This document shows, piece by piece, positions 61,965 through 64,000 of a DNA stretch of 64,000 bases (the stretch's first letter is position 1; every line of letters starts with the position of its first letter). Location: positions 704,851-768,850 of the forward strand of contig WRHM01000001.1 of assembly GCA_009783265.1 (NCBI GenBank). Direction: 5' to 3'. This DNA comes from Oscillospiraceae bacterium. Lineage in GTDB: Bacteria > Bacillota > Clostridia > Oscillospirales > WRJC01. The position numbers were made by a program, and so were the translations under genes. The notes under the pieces are model-generated. The model was given only the letters and a program-made list of their open reading frames with translations. It searched no databases and was not told the origin of the DNA.

Positions 61965-62650
61965 TCAAGAAAAAGCGGATAAGAGAACGTCAGCCATAAA
62001 ATCGGCGTCGTACTGACATTTTCTGCGTTTTCGAGCAAGGCTCATTTTGACGGGGTAATTTTTGAGAACATTGGTGGCAATATGACGGATAACAGCGAAA
62101 TTTTCGGCAGCATTGGCGTTGCGAATCTGACAATCATCTTCGTGGAAAACAACATCAAGACACCAGTGCATACTCTCAATACTCCAATGTGCTCGAACGG
62201 CTTTGGCAAATAACTCCACACTCAATAGCGATGTAATGAAATATCTTGTTTCTTCCCTGATGTTGCTTTTTTCTGAAACCGTCGATTTTACCATGCCTAT
62301 ACCGTTCAAATTTGTCCATTCGTCTCTATTGTGCAGCCATGTGATATTCGTTTCCAAATAGTATTCGCGTTTCTCTATTCGCCCATGTCCTTTGCTTTGC
62401 GTAACTGTACTCTTTTTTACTGGCTCATTCGCAAAGTAGAATTTTACGTCGTTATACAGGTCTGGGTGGTTCTCTTTCAACGAAAACACATAATCCGCTT
62501 TTTTCATCGTCACCTTCTCGCTTATCTCTTTCTGACATCCCATCGCGTCTATCGTCACGATACACCCTTTCAAATACAATATCTCCAATAACTCCGGCAC
62601 TGCCTTGATTTCGTTGCTTTTATCATTCACTTTTACCTGTCCTAAGGGTG
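61965..62650 (-). pseudogene. ISAs1-family transposase, N-terminally truncated
   Basis: From about LGQVKVNDKSNEIKAVPELL onward the sequence is ISAs1 DDE transposase: GCIVTIDAMGCQKEISEKVT (second Asp), FSLKENHPDLYNDVKFYF, KGHGRIEKREYYLETNITWL, ITSLLSVELFAKAVRAHWSI and EDDCQIRNANAAENFAVIRH (catalytic Glu region). The N-terminal half, with the first catalytic Asp, is missing: the homology starts at about 62650, where group II intron-like sequence begins. The frame opens further to 62741 but that part is not IS sequence. Confidence 0.88.
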
Positions 62651-62699
62651 GGGATTTTTCACCGCATACAAGCGAAAAAATACAACTTGAAGTGCGACA

Positions 62700-63911
62700 C
62701 GTTTCCATATAAGTGCGAAAGCACGAAAGGGAACTCCGCAAGGTGGGATATTGTCACCACTCTTATCGAATGTAGTGTTAAATGAACTCGATTGGTGGAT
62801 TGATTCACAATGGAAAGCATTTAATATCAAGGAAAGAAAAGTGACAGTCAAAAAAGACGGCACAACACACAGAGGCGGTATATACGAAAAATTGCGTAAA
62901 ACCAACCTGAAAGAAATGTATATAATTCGCTACGCCGATGATTTTAAAATCTTTTGCAGACATAAGACTGATAGTGAGAAAACCTTTGAAGCAGTTAAGA
63001 TGTGGCTTAAAGAACGATTAGACCTTGAAATAAATATGGAAAAGTCAGCAATATCCGATTTAAGACGAAGTACGTCAGAATTTTTAGGGTTTAGGTTCAA
63101 AGCCAAACTTAAAGGTGAAAAATGGGTTATAAATTCTCACATGTCGGGAAAATCGAAATCAAGGTCAGCAGCCAAGATTAGAGAATGTATCGAAAAGATT
63201 AAGGAAAGCCCCACCCCACAAAATATATTACGTTACAATGCTACGGTTGTAGGAATACAGAATTATTTCAATATTGCAACCCATGTCAATATAGATTGTG
63301 GCGAAATAGAAAATAATGTGCGAATTTTCAGACATAATCACCTAAATACGATTATGAGTGAAAGCGGAATCCCAAGTCAAACTTATACAAAACGATATAA
63401 AGGTTATAACTACAAAAAGCAATATGTGGCAGGAATATGTTTATTTCCGATTCCCGCAGTCAAACACAAAAATCCGTTAGGATTTACTCAAAAAATATGT
63501 GACTATACGGAAGAGGGAAGAAACTTAATACACAACAAACTAAAAATCAATACAGACATACTACACTACATTATGGAAAACCCATTACCAAATGATTCGG
63601 CAGAATTAGCAGATAATCGCATAAGCGTTTATTCAGCACAATGGGGTAAATGTTTCATAACAGGTGAAGAATTAAAAATTGGTGAAATGGAAATACATCA
63701 TATAATTCCCAAAGAATTAAACGGTGATGATAATTTCAAAAATTTAGTTTGGGTAACAGAAAATGTTCATAAGTTAATCCACGCCACGAAAGAGGACACG
63801 ATAAATAAATATTTACAATTAATTAAGTTAGATAAAAATCAATTAGAAAAACTTAATAAATTGCGAGTAAAATCTGTAAATTGTGTGATTGAGCAGAAAT
63901 GCGATGATTAG
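62700..63911 (+). pseudogene. Group II intron reverse transcriptase/maturase, 5'-truncated, with HNH endonuclease
   Basis: The frame opens just before RT motif 4 (GTPQGGILSPLLSNVVLNEL), then motif 5 IIRYADDFKIFC, motifs 6-7 LEINMEKSAISDLRRSTSEF, the maturase X domain (SAAKIRECIEKIKESPTPQN, RYNATVVGIQNYFNIATHVN) and a C-terminal HNH endonuclease (CFITGEELKIGEMEIHHIIP, FKNLVWVTENVHKLIHA). RT motifs 0-3 and the start are absent; a stop lies upstream in frame. It ends at TAG 63909-63911, followed at once by intron domain V. The protein cannot start normally, so the intron is probably dead or mobilised in trans. Confidence 0.9.
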
Positions 63912-63916
63912 ATGGA

Positions 63917-63950
63917 GAGCCGTGTGAGGTGAAAGTCTCATGCACGGTTC
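63917..63950 (+). ncRNA. Group II intron domain V
   Basis: GAGCCGTGTGAGGTGAAAGT then CTCATGCACGGTTC forms the 34-nt catalytic hairpin: GAGCCGTGTGAG pairs with CTCATGCACGGTTC around a GTGAAAGT loop region. It is five bases past the RT stop codon. A domain VI-like stem (GATAG...CTATC) follows and the intron 3' end is at or just past the window's right edge. Confidence 0.88.
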
Positions 63951-64000
63951 GGAACGGGGGAAAAGATAGCGATAATTTCAAAGTCTTACCTATCGTTACC

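Overview
The window looks like a contig from a Clostridia-type Bacillota, probably an uncultured gut or rumen anaerobe. The support is the gene order of the spc/alpha ribosomal operon and of rimP-nusA-rnpM-ylxQ-infB, the GlgC plus GlgD pair, an oxygen-sensitive glycyl radical enzyme, FeoAB, strong GGAGG ribosome binding sites and AT-rich spacers with consensus sigma-A promoters. The species cannot be named from the sequence.

Layout. 1-5400 (+): the end of the spc/alpha ribosomal operon (adk tail, map, KOW protein, infA, rpmJ, an unfamiliar zinc-ribbon gene, rpsM, rpsK, rpsD, rpoA, rplQ). 5.4-7.4 kb: a DeoR-type regulator with an FtsK-gamma-like tail, then a Phd/ParE toxin-antitoxin pair. 7.4-12.4 kb (-): lexA, then a solute-binding lipoprotein and a GH78-like glycosidase. 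12.8-20.3 kb (-): glycogen genes glgC, glgD, glgA, a broken REP-associated transposase (RAYT) and glgP. 20.6-28.9 kb: TIM-barrel isomerases, feoAB, a glycyl radical enzyme with its activase, and a URO-D-family protein. 29-35 kb (+): rimP-nusA-infB operon with an inserted RelE-type toxin module. 35-55 kb: a second solute-binding lipoprotein, a LacI-like hybrid histidine kinase, tRNA-Glu, a giant cyclic-glucan-synthase-like protein, an HD-GYP response regulator, a DUF1846 protein, a phosphotransferase, hisF and gdhA. 55-64 kb: an accessory island beginning at a tRNA-Ser(CGA) gene preceded by tandem copies of its own 5' half, then integrase, excisionase, conjugation-gene remnants, an HD-domain two-gene module, RCC1-repeat and short beta-repeat proteins, and a truncated ISAs1-type transposase abutting a 5'-truncated group II intron.

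The most unusual theme is a population of dispersed palindromic repeats in two families. Family A elements are short, with GTAGGG...CCCTAC ends. Family B elements are about 50-150 bp; most have AAAGCCCCCTT...AAGGGGGCTTT-type ends. They lie between genes and also, in frame, inside genes. The 2740-residue glucan-synthase-like gene holds five such insertions, and the RAYT gene, whose family is known to act on REP palindromes, carries two. Other highlights are the tRNA-Ser half array, the DeoR/FtsK-gamma fusion, the small zinc-ribbon gene in the ribosomal operon, and a glycyl radical enzyme with a changed active-site loop. All calls come from reading the sequence; no database search was run.
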